This document shows positions 17,772 through 25,155 of a stretch of DNA of 64,000 nucleotides, one piece after another. The notes under the pieces were generated by a model. The model searched no databases and had not been told where the DNA came from. It was given only the letters and a program-made list of their open reading frames with translations. A program made the position numbers and the translations under genes. Positions within the stretch are counted from its first letter, which is position 1; each line of letters begins with the position of its first letter. Where the stretch lies: contig JADGNZ010000010.1 of NCBI GenBank assembly GCA_017883205.1, forward strand, positions 1 to 64,000, written 5' to 3'. Origin of the DNA: Thermoanaerobaculia bacterium (GTDB taxonomy: Bacteria > Acidobacteriota > Thermoanaerobaculia > Gp7-AA8).

Positions 17772-18224
17772 CTAATTCTTTCGTCTCCTTGAAGATCCAA
17801 TTCTCATTCCGGCAATTCTTTTGACCTGAAACTTCATTCTCTCTAGCCGACTCGGCGGGGGTCCTATGCCGACGTAATACCTCAAAAACTTGCCGGCCTC
17901 GTCGCCACTGTCCGTCGTATAGTTCACTGGCTTCTGTAGGATAACAATAAACGTGATTATCATTCCCACCATGGCAAAACCAATTCCGGGCGACGCATTT
18001 GTCAGCTTTGATGACAATGTATGCGGCGACTCCACGGCCCAGTTGAAAGTACCTTGAAGTCCGCGAAACACCATCCAAGCACCAGCCACGATCGATACGG
18101 CTGCAACCACGAGAGCTAGTATGCGCACGCCGTAAATGAAGAGCATGTGGCGCTCATGTGAACGCAGAGTAGCGAGCTGAATCTCAAGCCGCATCTCCTC
18201 GACGGTCCTGCCCTCGTTTGCCAT
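17772..18224 (-). CDS. Two-TM membrane protein, unknown
   Basis: 150 aa from MANEGRTVEEM. Two membrane segments (ILALVVAAVSIVAGAWMVF and GIGFAMVGMIITFIVIL) are joined by a ~30-residue loop; the C-terminus is basic (RIGSSRRRKN). The in-frame extension to 18296 would run through the primase terminator hairpin, so the shorter form is preferred. Probably an accessory (moron) gene; function not recognised. Confidence 0.65.
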   Translation of the reverse strand: MANEGRTVEEMRLEIQLATLRSHERHMLFIYGVRILALVVAAVSIVAGAWMVFRGLQGTFNWAVESPHTLSSKLTNASPGIGFAMVGMIITFIVILQKPVNYTTDSGDEAGKFLRYYVGIGPPPSRLERMKFQVKRIAGMRIGSSRRRKN

Positions 18225-18261
18225 CGTAAGCAAGAGGCTAGCACGGTTTACTGCCGGACTT

Positions 18262-18285
18262 AAAAACCCCACGTCTAAGGTGGGG
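18262..18285 (-). terminator. Terminator of the primase gene
   Basis: On the minus strand CCCCAC-CTTAGAC-GTGGGG (6 bp) is followed by TTTTT, 22 nt after the primase stop. Confidence 0.8.
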
Positions 18286-18307
18286 CTTCTGCTCACTTTG
18301 CGGCCAG

Positions 18308-19378
18308 TCAGGCGGGCGCCGCTTCGAGGAGGGAAAGAGCGTCGGAAGTAAGCGTGAGCGGCACTTCCGGCTCTGGTGGGATTCCGAGGAATACTCTGAG
18401 GCTTGCCGGGCGGATTGCGTCAGGTTGCACACCGTCTGCGAGCGTCTTCACCTCGGCATGAGGTAGGCGCGATTTCAGGTCAGCGGCACCCTTCCGTCCC
18501 GGTTCATCGCCGTCGAAAAGGATGCTGATTTCGCGGAACTTCGAGAGCTGGCGCACCTGGTCCGGCGTCGCGTAATTCGACATGATTGCGACCGCCTTCA
18601 TGATGCCGGCGCGGATGCACGCCAGGACGCCCCACATCGACTCGCAAACGATGACCGCATTCCCCTCTACTCGGTGCAGGTTGTAGAGCACCTTTCCACG
18701 CGCGAATCCAGCCGGGAAAAGCCACCGCTCGAGGTTCGGACATTCGGGAGCCACTTGCGCCGGGTCCTCGTCATGGAGCGAGTATTCGACGCGGCGCCCG
18801 GCGTACCCGATGAGCTGCCCGGCGGCGTCATGAATCGGGAAGACGACCCGCCCGGACATGGAGCCCTTTCCGGGGAAAAAGCCGACGCCGAGGTACTCGC
18901 ACTCCTCCTCGTCGAAACCACGGACGGTCAGGTACGGATGGACGTGTTGGATCCCCTGAAGTTGGAAGCCGAGCGGCTTATTTACGGTAGGCGCTTCGAC
19001 CACTTCGCGCGGAGGAACTTTCGGAGCGGGCGCGGAAGACCCTTCGGAGAACGGACCAAACCACGAATCCAAGAGTTCCCCGGCCTGACGAAGACCGCAC
19101 TTTTCCATAAAGCCGACGAACTCAATGAGATCACCCCCCTTTTTCTTTCCGCCACGAGCCGCGACGCATGACGCCGAGTGACACGACCACACCCACTGAC
19201 CCTTCAAAAGGGACGCGTGGAACGACTTGTCCTTTTCCGAGCTGTGCACCGGAAGCGGACAATGCCCCTCTTTGCGGGACTGATTCGTGCCCTTGAGCTC
19301 GACCTTGTACCGGGCCAGGACATCCAAGAGACTGACTGACTGCTTGATGCGCCGAAAATCCGGACGACCATCTGCCAT
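18308..19378 (-). CDS. DNA primase with CHC2 zinc finger and TOPRIM
   Basis: 356 aa, with AAGGAGGTG upstream of the ATG. The N-terminal zinc finger reads CPLPVH, then WVWSCHSASC (about residues 40-70), the CHC2 pattern of DnaG-type primases. The TOPRIM core follows: AVIVCESMWGVLACIRAG (Glu) and ISILFDGDEPGRKGA (DxD). No helicase domain is attached. Residues 150-215 (SMSGRVVFPIHDAAGQLIGYAGR) match the catalytic-core N-terminal part. It primes replication of the element. It is transcribed opposite to its neighbours, from a promoter whose spacer is a 21-bp palindrome (19442-19462). Confidence 0.88.
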   Translation of the reverse strand: MADGRPDFRRIKQSVSLLDVLARYKVELKGTNQSRKEGHCPLPVHSSEKDKSFHASLLKGQWVWSCHSASCVAARGGKKKGGDLIEFVGFMEKCGLRQAGELLDSWFGPFSEGSSAPAPKVPPREVVEAPTVNKPLGFQLQGIQHVHPYLTVRGFDEEECEYLGVGFFPGKGSMSGRVVFPIHDAAGQLIGYAGRRVEYSLHDEDPAQVAPECPNLERWLFPAGFARGKVLYNLHRVEGNAVIVCESMWGVLACIRAGIMKAVAIMSNYATPDQVRQLSKFREISILFDGDEPGRKGAADLKSRLPHAEVKTLADGVQPDAIRPASLRVFLGIPPEPEVPLTLTSDALSLLEAAPA

Positions 19379-19441
19379 ACGAGGACACCTCCTTCAAGGT
19401 CCTGACCTCATAATGAATCGCTTTCCGGAAATGAGAAGAGG

Positions 19442-19462
19442 ATAGGAACTGACCGTTCCTAT
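19442..19462. promoter_or_regulatory. Operator-like palindrome in primase promoter
   Basis: ATAGGAAC-TGACC-GTTCCTAT, perfect 8-bp arms. On the minus strand it starts within a weak -35 (TTCTAT) and ends in the -10 TATCCT, spacing 16. A protein bound here would block the primase. The half-site recurs at the lysis promoter (48,616). Confidence 0.6.
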
Positions 19463-19544
19463 AGAACCTCCGAGGAGCCCTATGCACAGTTGGGGATAAC
19501 TCCTAGCGCGCGCCTATTGCCGCCGCAAGGACTGTTGAACGTAT

Positions 19545-19866
19545 GCGCGAATTCGCGCGCGGACGCTATCGCGCGAATACACAAAGGCTTACCGCCATTG
19601 ACGGATGCGCCACCCGGTGCCCTGTCTAACGACGGGTACTTTTCACTCCTCTATCGAGGACCGGGCCTTATCAGTCCCGGCTACGCTCCGCTTCGGTGCA
19701 AAGTACCCGTCGTCCGACGCCTCAGCCCTGACCGGGCTTCAGTTCCGCTCACCGCTCCAGGCACCGGGTGGCGGACGGGATTGACGGGACCGCTGGACGC
19801 GGCATACTGAAGTTACTTTCCTCGCCGCCGTGCATCGACCGATCGGACGAACGCAGGCGGCTTTTT
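19545..19866. other. Highly structured non-coding region with nested perfect inverted repeats
   Basis: The gap 19379-20210 holds no credible gene. It carries the palindrome GCGCGAATTCGCGC (19545-19558); an outer 14-bp perfect stem (19608-19621 with 19760-19773); and an inner 14-bp perfect stem (19629-19642 with 19700-19713). Inside the inner stem are hairpins 19647-19660 and 19661-19680. A side hairpin AGCCC-TGACC-GGGCT lies at 19724-19738. The layout is that of a multibranched RNA, or a cruciform replication or transfer origin. ATTGACGG flanks the outer stem on both sides. Confidence 0.65.
19824..19866 (+). terminator. Terminator after the structured region
   Basis: GCCGCC pairs with GGCGGC across 26 nt, followed by TTTTT. 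It would end a plus-strand transcript through the nested inverted repeats, which supports an RNA product. A weak promoter (TTGACG-N16-CATACT) lies just upstream, near 19780-19807. Confidence 0.55.
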
Positions 19867-20049
19867 CGTGTGCCTATCGGATGCACCGGCACAATGTCGC
19901 CCACCCACATGCCAGCCCTCTCGGAGCGAGCACCGCTCGGCCTACCGTCTCCGCCGGCGTACCGGCAGAGCCGCTAACGGCACTTCACGGTGCGTCGCTC
20001 GATCTCTTGTTCCAGCGTCCACGCAGTAGCGTCGCTGTGTCTTCAGCGT

Positions 20050-20209
20050 AGCGTGCGGTCAAGGAACTACGACCCTTTGGCAATCCGGCAAACGAGTTGC
20101 CGGATATGCCACCCCAAGGACGTTCCTCCTTGACTTCGCACGCTCCCGCTGAGCCAGCAGCGAACGCTGCACCGGACCTCGTCGAATCCGGCAAATCAAA
20201 TCCGGCAAA
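20050..20209. other. Long cruciform and ATCCGGC iterons, possible origin
   Basis: Arms 20050-20057/20137-20144 (8 bp) and 20058-20064/20128-20134 (7 bp) enclose a 13-bp hairpin with one bulge (20079-20110). The word AATCCGGCAAA occurs at 20082, 20185 and 20199; the last two lie 14 bp apart and end beside the start codon of the next gene. Iterons, cruciforms and a nearby primase are common at replication origins. Confidence 0.5.
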
Positions 20210-20210
20210 C

Positions 20211-20396
20211 ATGCCTAATTACCTCGTCATGGGCACTCATCACCTGTGGTACGAGCTGAAGGTGTCCGCGCCCAACATCGACGCCGCGCGGCAGATCGCG
20301 GATGACACCGACATCGACGCCTGGACCGAAGACGGCGGCGATTTCCACGTCGAGGACATCGTCGAGGACGATGCCGATGACGAGAGCGAGCAGTAG
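20211..20396 (+). CDS. Small acidic protein
   Basis: 61 aa from ATG directly after the third AATCCGGCAAA word. A beta-strand/helix N-terminus (YELKVSAPNIDAARQIADDT) is followed by a very acidic tail (EDIVEDDADDESEQ). This layout recurs in small phage and plasmid proteins of unknown function. There is no ribosome binding site. Longer starts would run into the cruciform and were not used. Confidence 0.6.
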   Translation: MPNYLVMGTHHLWYELKVSAPNIDAARQIADDTDIDAWTEDGGDFHVEDIVEDDADDESEQ

Positions 20397-20439
20397 CAGT
20401 CCGGGCGCGTCGAACGCCCGAAATCATCAACCAGCGCAA

Positions 20440-20814
20440 ATGACTCAAGATCAGCGCACAGCGTTCGTGAAAGTCGTGGACGAAGTCCGCGCGAATGACG
20501 CCATCCTGTCGTGGGACTATTCGGCACAACAGGAGCGGCGGGCAGCGGTCCGAGCGGCGTCGGAGAAGCGGCACAAGATAGCGCCTCTCAGGGCCGCCGT
20601 AGCCGAAGCCGAAAAGCGGCTCGACCAGGCCAAGACCCGTTACCGGGCGATGGACGAACTTGTCGACCGTGACCTGAAAGCTGCCGACGAGGCGCGCAAC
20701 CGCGCGCAGGCCGCCACATCGCAGCGGTACATCCTCGCGCGGAGCGAGATACTGTCGCTCGACAGCGCCGCCGAGGCGCACGCCCTCGTGCAACGCCTAC
20801 TCGCGGCGAAGTGA
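20440..20814 (+). CDS. Coiled-coil protein, unknown
   Basis: 124 aa from MTQDQRTAFV. Almost wholly helical with a heptad-rich centre (RRAAVRAASEKRHKIAPLRAAVAEAEKRLDQAKTRY split by few breaks), charged, no membrane segment. It follows the acidic gene by 43 nt and ends just before a strong terminator. Function not recognised. Confidence 0.65.
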   Translation: MTQDQRTAFVKVVDEVRANDAILSWDYSAQQERRAAVRAASEKRHKIAPLRAAVAEAEKRLDQAKTRYRAMDELVDRDLKAADEARNRAQAATSQRYILARSEILSLDSAAEAHALVQRLLAAK

Positions 20815-20821
20815 AGAACGA

Positions 20822-20847
20822 CCCCGCCTCCTCACGGCGGGGTTTTT
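20822..20847 (+). terminator. Rho-independent terminator
   Basis: CCCCGCC-TCCTCAC-GGCGGGG (7 bp) followed by TTTTTC. Confidence 0.9.
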
Positions 20848-20971
20848 CTTTGCTCGCATCCCGAAAATAGGAAGGCTTGCGAAGGGGCTGCCTGCCCCTC
20901 TCGACACCCCGGCGGAATACCGCGAGGTTCCGTTTTCACCAACCTGTCGGGGATCCGCTCGAACCCTACGG

Positions 20972-20980
20972 TGCTATACT
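20972..20980 (+). promoter_or_regulatory. Extended -10 promoter
   Basis: TG-C-TATACT, 42 nt before the glycine-rich gene; no clear -35 element. Confidence 0.5.
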
Positions 20981-21021
20981 CGCGACTCTCCGAAAACCGG
21001 CTGTGAAGAGGAGGTATCTCG

Positions 21022-21960
21022 ATGCGTCGATCCTCGGTTAAGAAATGGACGGTATTCATCGCCATTCTTGTAATCGCATTTCTTCTAATGCCTCCTCAGG
21101 CTTCGGCTCAATTTACATGCCCCCCCAAGTCAACCACGTGCGATGTGTTATCCAAAGATCGCCTTGATTCGCCCACCAGGGGGACCGGTGCCACAAAAAT
21201 AACAATCATCGGTTGCGGAGGCGGAGGCGGAGGTGGTGGAGGTGGTGGGATAGCTAGCATGTATGGTGCTGGTGGCGGAGCCGGAGCGCCGATCATGGCG
21301 TACACGATACCGGTGCAAGGAGAAATGCGTGTGCATCTTTTCACATACGGTTCTGGCGGTAGCGGAGGTCGTGGTGGAAACGGAGACCCGCGAGACCCTA
21401 GAGCAGCCGAGGACGGACAGAGTGGCGACGCGACCATAGCTGAGATTCAGGTGTACACCGGGTCCAACCCTGGTGACCTCACCGATCCCAAATTTTGGAA
21501 ACCCGTGTTCTCCTTGAGCTTCCCCGGCGGTCAGGGAGGCAAGGGACCCACCGCCAAACACGTGGGAACCGGTGCTCCTAGTACCAGCGTTAGCGTGGGC
21601 ACGAGTCCCAGCGGTTTGGGTAAGGAGCTGACAGCCGAAGGTACCGCGGGCGGCGACGGTGGCACAAAGCATGAAGACGGAAAGTATGGCCAGGGCTCTT
21701 GGTACCTTATGGATACTAAGGGTCACCCCCTGGGCGGATTAGCGGGGCAACATGCGGGAGATAATGGAGGTGGAGGAGGTGGAGGAGGATCGGCCTTTGG
21801 TCAAGGCGGTCAAGGAGGCCGAACTGTTAACGCCGATCCGCAAACTCTCTTTGGCAGCCCTGGATCCCAGTGTTCAGGCGGAGGTGGTGGCGCTGGGTTG
21901 AACACCGGCGGCGGCAAGGGCGGAGATGGCGGCGCAGGTCAAGTAATCGTAATCTGGTGA
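21022..21960 (+). CDS. Secreted glycine-rich protein
   Basis: 312 aa, with GAGGAGGT upstream of the ATG. A signal peptide (FIAILVIAFLLMPPQASAQ) is followed by ATKITIIGCGGGGGGGGGG, the opening of the glycine-rich beta domain known from phage tail proteins and some secreted proteins. Several further Gly runs (GGSGGRGGNG, GGGGGGGGSAFGQGGQGG) follow, and the end is GDGGAGQVIVIW. It has its own extended -10 promoter and lies in the replication half of the element rather than with the virion genes. A signal peptide is odd for a virion protein, so a lysogen surface protein is plausible. Confidence 0.75.
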   Translation: MRRSSVKKWTVFIAILVIAFLLMPPQASAQFTCPPKSTTCDVLSKDRLDSPTRGTGATKITIIGCGGGGGGGGGGGIASMYGAGGGAGAPIMAYTIPVQGEMRVHLFTYGSGGSGGRGGNGDPRDPRAAEDGQSGDATIAEIQVYTGSNPGDLTDPKFWKPVFSLSFPGGQGGKGPTAKHVGTGAPSTSVSVGTSPSGLGKELTAEGTAGGDGGTKHEDGKYGQGSWYLMDTKGHPLGGLAGQHAGDNGGGGGGGGSAFGQGGQGGRTVNADPQTLFGSPGSQCSGGGGGAGLNTGGGKGGDGGAGQVIVIW

Positions 21961-21970
21961 TAACGCGCCC

Positions 21971-21998
21971 TTGCCGAATCCTGCCGGCTTGCTACGCT
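21971..21998 (+). promoter_or_regulatory. Promoter, leaderless
   Basis: TTGCCG-N16-TACGCT with extended TG (TTGCTACGCT); the ATG follows 7 nt later. Confidence 0.55.
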
Positions 21999-22005
21999 GA
22001 AGACA

Positions 22006-22149
22006 ATGTCACCAGAACTCAAACAGCATCTCGCAGCCCTTGGAAGGAAGGGAGCGAAAGCCCGCCGCAAGAAATACGGAAAGGGCATCTACGCCGAAAT
22101 GGCCCGGAAACGCTGGGCAAAACGGCCCTCCGAGTTATCCCCAAGCTAG
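22006..22149 (+). CDS. Small basic protein
   Basis: 47 aa, MSPELKQHLA then GRKGAKARRKKYGKGIYAEM and ARKRWAKR. Strongly basic and resembling KGG-type stress peptides and small phage nucleic-acid-binding peptides. Start fixed by a promoter whose -10 lies 7 nt upstream. No ribosome binding site, consistent with leaderless translation. Confidence 0.55.
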   Translation: MSPELKQHLAALGRKGAKARRKKYGKGIYAEMARKRWAKRPSELSPS

Positions 22150-22153
22150 CCGC

Positions 22154-22181
22154 TTGCATCTTCCTGACGGCTTGCTACAGT
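22154..22181 (+). promoter_or_regulatory. Promoter
   Basis: TTGCAT-N16-TACAGT with extended TG (TTGCTACAGT); nearest ATG at 22199. Confidence 0.5.
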
Positions 22182-22198
22182 AAGGTCAGATTCTTTTG

Positions 22199-22303
22199 AT
22201 GGCGGCGTGGCGGTCCCGATGCACTACAGGACCGGAGCGAAAGGACGGGGCATCAACGCTGCCCTTCAAGCGCCAACCTGCCGCCGCCATCGAGGAATCT
22301 TAA
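22199..22303 (+). CDS. Short peptide, possible
   Basis: 34 aa (MAAWRSRCTTGPERK...AAAIEES) directly downstream of a promoter-like sequence. Its stop codon is part of TAAAGGTCG, the same arrangement seen after other element genes. No motif; retained only because of this context. Confidence 0.35.
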   Translation: MAAWRSRCTTGPERKDGASTLPFKRQPAAAIEES

Positions 22304-22333
22304 AGGTCGCCCCAAACCAACCTCTCCCAATGC

Positions 22334-22477
22334 ATGAACCAGAAAATGATGGTGGACGGAGTACTCTTCCGCCCGAAGAAGTGGCACGAGAAGACGGCGG
22401 GCACGATAGCCTTGTCGATTGCCTTCCTTGCCGTGGCGGGGATTCTCTTCCTGATAGCCCTCGCCGCGTTCGGATAG
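22334..22477 (+). CDS. Single-span membrane peptide
   Basis: 47 aa: a positive N-terminus (MNQKMMVDGVLFRPKKWHEK) and then one membrane helix (IALSIAFLAVAGILFLIALAAF). An overlapping ATG at 22330 opens a hydrophilic, Cys-containing frame; the membrane frame is preferred because of its clear topology. It lies 32 nt after an AAAGGTCG octamer. Function unknown; small membrane peptides are common in phage early regions. Confidence 0.6.
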   Translation: MNQKMMVDGVLFRPKKWHEKTAGTIALSIAFLAVAGILFLIALAAFG

Positions 22478-22673
22478 AGCCCGACGAGATGGACGACGAT
22501 CGGTAGTTCTTTCCCGCACCAGTTCCTTCCCGTCAGTCAAATCAACCCGTGCATTCAGGAGGGCAAACATCTTAGGGCAGGGCTTCATGCACTCCTCGAC
22601 AGATGCCCGATAAGGGAATGAGAGTTTCCCGCACAGGTTCCTCTCACCCTCCCGAATACCAACATCAACTTAC

Positions 22674-22850
22674 ATGCAAATCTCAATACGCACACCGCTC
22701 GGCTGGCAGAAGAAGCGGAACCGCGACACGAAGACCTGTGACGCATGCGGAGCCCCGCTCTTCATCGCGCCGCACGGCGGCGTGTACTGCGAAGAAAGCC
22801 ACGAAATCTCCGACCTTGTCGAGTCGGGCACCCGCACTCCGAAACAATGA
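22674..22850 (+). CDS. Small zinc-ribbon protein
   Basis: 58 aa, MQISIRTPLGWQKK then CDACGAPLFIAPHGGVYC. A CxxC pair and a later Cys/His suggest a zinc ribbon. Stop and next start overlap (ATGA), so it is coupled to the nuclease gene. One of six small Cys-rich proteins in the element. Confidence 0.65.
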   Translation: MQISIRTPLGWQKKRNRDTKTCDACGAPLFIAPHGGVYCEESHEISDLVESGTRTPKQ

Positions 22851-23761
22851 AAAAAGAAATCGTTCACGTAGACAAGGAGCGCGGCATCGCGCGGGTCACG
22901 ACCCTCGACGAGCGATGGTACAGCCGCGAGATAGAGGACCCCACAACCGGCCTTCCCGTCATCCAGTTCCGACCGAGCATCACCTACATCGGCAAGTTCT
23001 ATCCGAAGGGCAAGGGCTACGAGAACTTCCTCAAGAAGAACGGCGACGAGGCGGAGATCATCCGCGACCTCGCCGGCGAGCGCGGCTCGAAGGTCCACCA
23101 AGCCATCGAGGTCCTGAACAACGGCGAGGAAGTGAAGATGGGCGACAAGTTCATGTCGAACATCACGGGCCAGCTCGAAGAACTCACGCCGGACGAGTAC
23201 TACGGCGTCATGACCTACAAGAAGTGGTGGGACGAGGAAGGCTCGAAGGAGTACGACATCATCGAGGCTGAGGACATCATCTGGCCGGACGTCCCGAAGA
23301 CCCCGGAGAACGGCGACCTCCACTCCGAGCCCGGCGGCATCCTCCACTTCGCCGCGACCCGTGACATCCGCCTCCGGCGGAAGTCGGACGGCACGACCGG
23401 CACGGTGGACGTGAAAACCTCGAAGGACATCTACCCCTCGCACATCATCCAAGTCTCAGCTATCGCGGAAGCCTGCGGCGACGCATGGCAGGCCATCCTC
23501 CAGGTGAACTACACCCGGACCCAAAAGGGGTACAAATTCACGGAAGTGGAGCGACGCCTCGACCTCTTGCGTGCGGCTATCACCATCCACTCCTACGAGA
23601 CCGGCGGTGAGAAACCGCTCCAGCGCGACTTCCCGCTGTCGCTCACGCTGAACCTGCCGAAGGAAGGCGACGTCGTCACTGTGGTGGCTGGAACCGGAAC
23701 CACGGCGAGGCAAGATGACCCGGCTCCGAAAGCCGCGAAACCCACGAAGAAAGCGGCATGA
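22847..23761 (+). CDS. PD-(D/E)XK (Cas4/RecB-like) nuclease
   Basis: 304 aa from MKKEIVHVDK. The core runs SKVHQAIE (His/Glu of motif I), then GTVDVKTSK (the Asp-x-Lys catalytic pair), then HIIQVSAIAEACGDAW (the Q-x3-A helix typical of Cas4/RecB-type nucleases). No iron-sulfur cysteine set is seen. Such proteins resect DNA ends in phage recombination and replication. Translationally coupled to the zinc-ribbon gene before it (ATGA) and to the next gene (ATGA at 23758). Confidence 0.8.
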   Translation: MKKEIVHVDKERGIARVTTLDERWYSREIEDPTTGLPVIQFRPSITYIGKFYPKGKGYENFLKKNGDEAEIIRDLAGERGSKVHQAIEVLNNGEEVKMGDKFMSNITGQLEELTPDEYYGVMTYKKWWDEEGSKEYDIIEAEDIIWPDVPKTPENGDLHSEPGGILHFAATRDIRLRRKSDGTTGTVDVKTSKDIYPSHIIQVSAIAEACGDAWQAILQVNYTRTQKGYKFTEVERRLDLLRAAITIHSYETGGEKPLQRDFPLSLTLNLPKEGDVVTVVAGTGTTARQDDPAPKAAKPTKKAA

Positions 23762-23943
23762 AGAAGCCTATCGAGTACAAGCCGAGGGTTCACGAGAACT
23801 GGGAAGACGTGGTGACCGCCGCCATCAACGGCGAAGTCAATGTGAGCTTCTACCCCAAGGATGGCGAAATCTACATCCCGCTCGGAGACGAGAGTATGTG
23901 GTCGCTCGTCGTGAAGCGCGATGGGACTTGGGACATCGCCTAA
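23758..23943 (+). CDS. Small conserved-looking protein
   Basis: 61 aa, MKKPIEYKPRVHENWEDVV followed by beta strands (VNVSFYPKDGEIYIPL, WSLVVKRDGTWDIA). Overlaps the nuclease stop (ATGA). Real by coupling and composition; function not recognised. Confidence 0.65.
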   Translation: MKKPIEYKPRVHENWEDVVTAAINGEVNVSFYPKDGEIYIPLGDESMWSLVVKRDGTWDIA

Positions 23944-23947
23944 GCCT

Positions 23948-24556
23948 ATGACCCCCAATCTCACCAACTGGAAAGAGGCCCTGCACGATCTCCTCGCCAC
24001 CTCCGGCGGTACGCCGACCGAACGGGCGCTTCAGGACCTCATCGCGGCGCTCCTCCGGCAGGCGCTCGAAGGCAAGAGCACGAAGGCGACGTGGTACCGG
24101 CTCACTCCCGCACACGTCCGTGCCCTCGTGAAGTTCCACCAGGCCATCCTGTACTACGGCCGGAACCGCATCCACATCAGGAAAGAGATGGCCGACACTA
24201 CCGCTCCTTTCGCGCTCACGAAAGACCAATGGACCAACTTCTCCTTCCTCCGCACGTTCGGGCTCGTCGCGCACTACGACCCGGAGAACCCGCGTGGCGG
24301 CGAGTGGAAGATGACGGAGCTCGGCGCGAAGTTCCTGAAGGGCAAGAGCGTCGTGCACACCCGGAAGCTCATCCTGAACGGCCGCATCATCGAGCGCGAC
24401 GAGAAGTCCTTGAAGCACGTGAACGAGTTCCGCGGCAAGGTGCCGGAGTACCCGAAGAACTTCCAGCACGTACTCGTGGCGACCGCCACGCCATCCCACC
24501 AACAAGCTTTTCTTCCCGTAAAGGTCGGTCAAATTCACCAAGCACCACAACGATGA
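23948..24556 (+). CDS. Unknown protein with winged-helix-like C-terminus
   Basis: 202 aa from MTPNLTNWKE, 4 nt after the previous stop. The first ~130 residues are helical; residues ~105-150 (DQWTNFSFLRTFGLVAHYD, then GGEWKMTELGAKFLKGK) read like a winged helix. The 3' end carries a TAAAGGTCG word and overlaps the next start (ATGA at 24553). Part of the DNA-metabolism run; role unknown. Confidence 0.65.
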   Translation: MTPNLTNWKEALHDLLATSGGTPTERALQDLIAALLRQALEGKSTKATWYRLTPAHVRALVKFHQAILYYGRNRIHIRKEMADTTAPFALTKDQWTNFSFLRTFGLVAHYDPENPRGGEWKMTELGAKFLKGKSVVHTRKLILNGRIIERDEKSLKHVNEFRGKVPEYPKNFQHVLVATATPSHQQAFLPVKVGQIHQAPQR

Positions 24557-24894
24557 AAGTCACCATAGATTCGGCCTTTCTGAAAGCAGGCGTGAACATC
24601 AAGGACGGAGAACTCATCACGTTCGCAGACGAAGGCAAGACCGAGCAGGACAAGAAGTCCGGGAAGGCCCGGACCATCTTCACCGTCACTACTCCTTCGG
24701 AGGACGACAAGCTCTACGGCCCGAACAACACCTCGCTTCGCGCGATGATCGAGCTGTACGGCGACGACACGAAGGATTGGGTCGGCAAGAAGGCGCGGGT
24801 CAACATCCTCTCCCAAATGATCGACGGCGAGATGACGAAGGTCATCTACCTCACCGCGCCGGACCGCGACCTGGAAGGAAACGTCGTCGGATAG
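24553..24894 (+). CDS. OB-fold-like small protein
   Basis: 113 aa, MKVTIDSAFLKAGVNIKDGE, then TIFTVTTPSEDDKLYGPNN, then WVGKKARVNILSQMIDG and KVIYLTAPD. The strand pattern suggests an OB-fold, as in single-strand-binding or accessory replication proteins. Overlaps the previous stop. Fold is inference from strand layout only; a separate canonical SSB is present at 47,922. Confidence 0.55.
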   Translation: MKVTIDSAFLKAGVNIKDGELITFADEGKTEQDKKSGKARTIFTVTTPSEDDKLYGPNNTSLRAMIELYGDDTKDWVGKKARVNILSQMIDGEMTKVIYLTAPDRDLEGNVVG

Positions 24895-24945
24895 GCAGCA
24901 ACATTCACCGGGGCCGGTATTCGGCCGGCCCCACATCACCAGCAA

Positions 24946-25149
24946 ATGAAAAAGAAAGTGAAGCTCACTCCCGCTGAGCAGCGCAAGAAGCTACGTGACG
25001 CTGCGATGCCGGAAGTGAAAAAGCTCGTTGCCAAGCACGGACGCTCGATCGTCGCTTCCTGTCTCAACCAGCTTAGGGATTACGAGAAGAAGTTACGTCA
25101 GCTAGCGTCGGCGGAAGCCGAGGTCGCGGCACTACGAAGGCAAATCTAG
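24946..25149 (+). CDS. Small basic coiled-coil protein
   Basis: 67 aa, MKKKVKLTPAEQRKKLRDAA then an amphipathic C-terminal helix (CLNQLRDYEKKLRQLASAEA). Highly basic N-terminus. It lies between the OB-like gene and the VRR-NUC gene with short gaps. Function unknown. Confidence 0.6.
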   Translation: MKKKVKLTPAEQRKKLRDAAMPEVKKLVAKHGRSIVASCLNQLRDYEKKLRQLASAEAEVAALRRQI

Positions 25150-25155
25150 CAGCAC

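Noticed and set aside
17404-17824. Short frames across the hairpin region after the ATPase operon
   Set aside because: No ribosome binding sites, odd composition, and the stretch is better explained by paired helices.
19490-20051. Frames through the nested inverted repeats
   Set aside because: Peptides lack any motif and the symmetry of the DNA explains their openness.
22505-22645. Two TTTCCCGCAC...GTTCCT direct repeats before the zinc-ribbon gene
   Set aside because: Real words, but similar C-rich words occur in coding parts of the element, so no site is claimed.
23921-24894. Longer out-of-phase frame 24091-24894 through the unknown gene
   Set aside because: Only its 3' part from 24553 is protein-like; the upstream part is a shadow of the 23948 gene.
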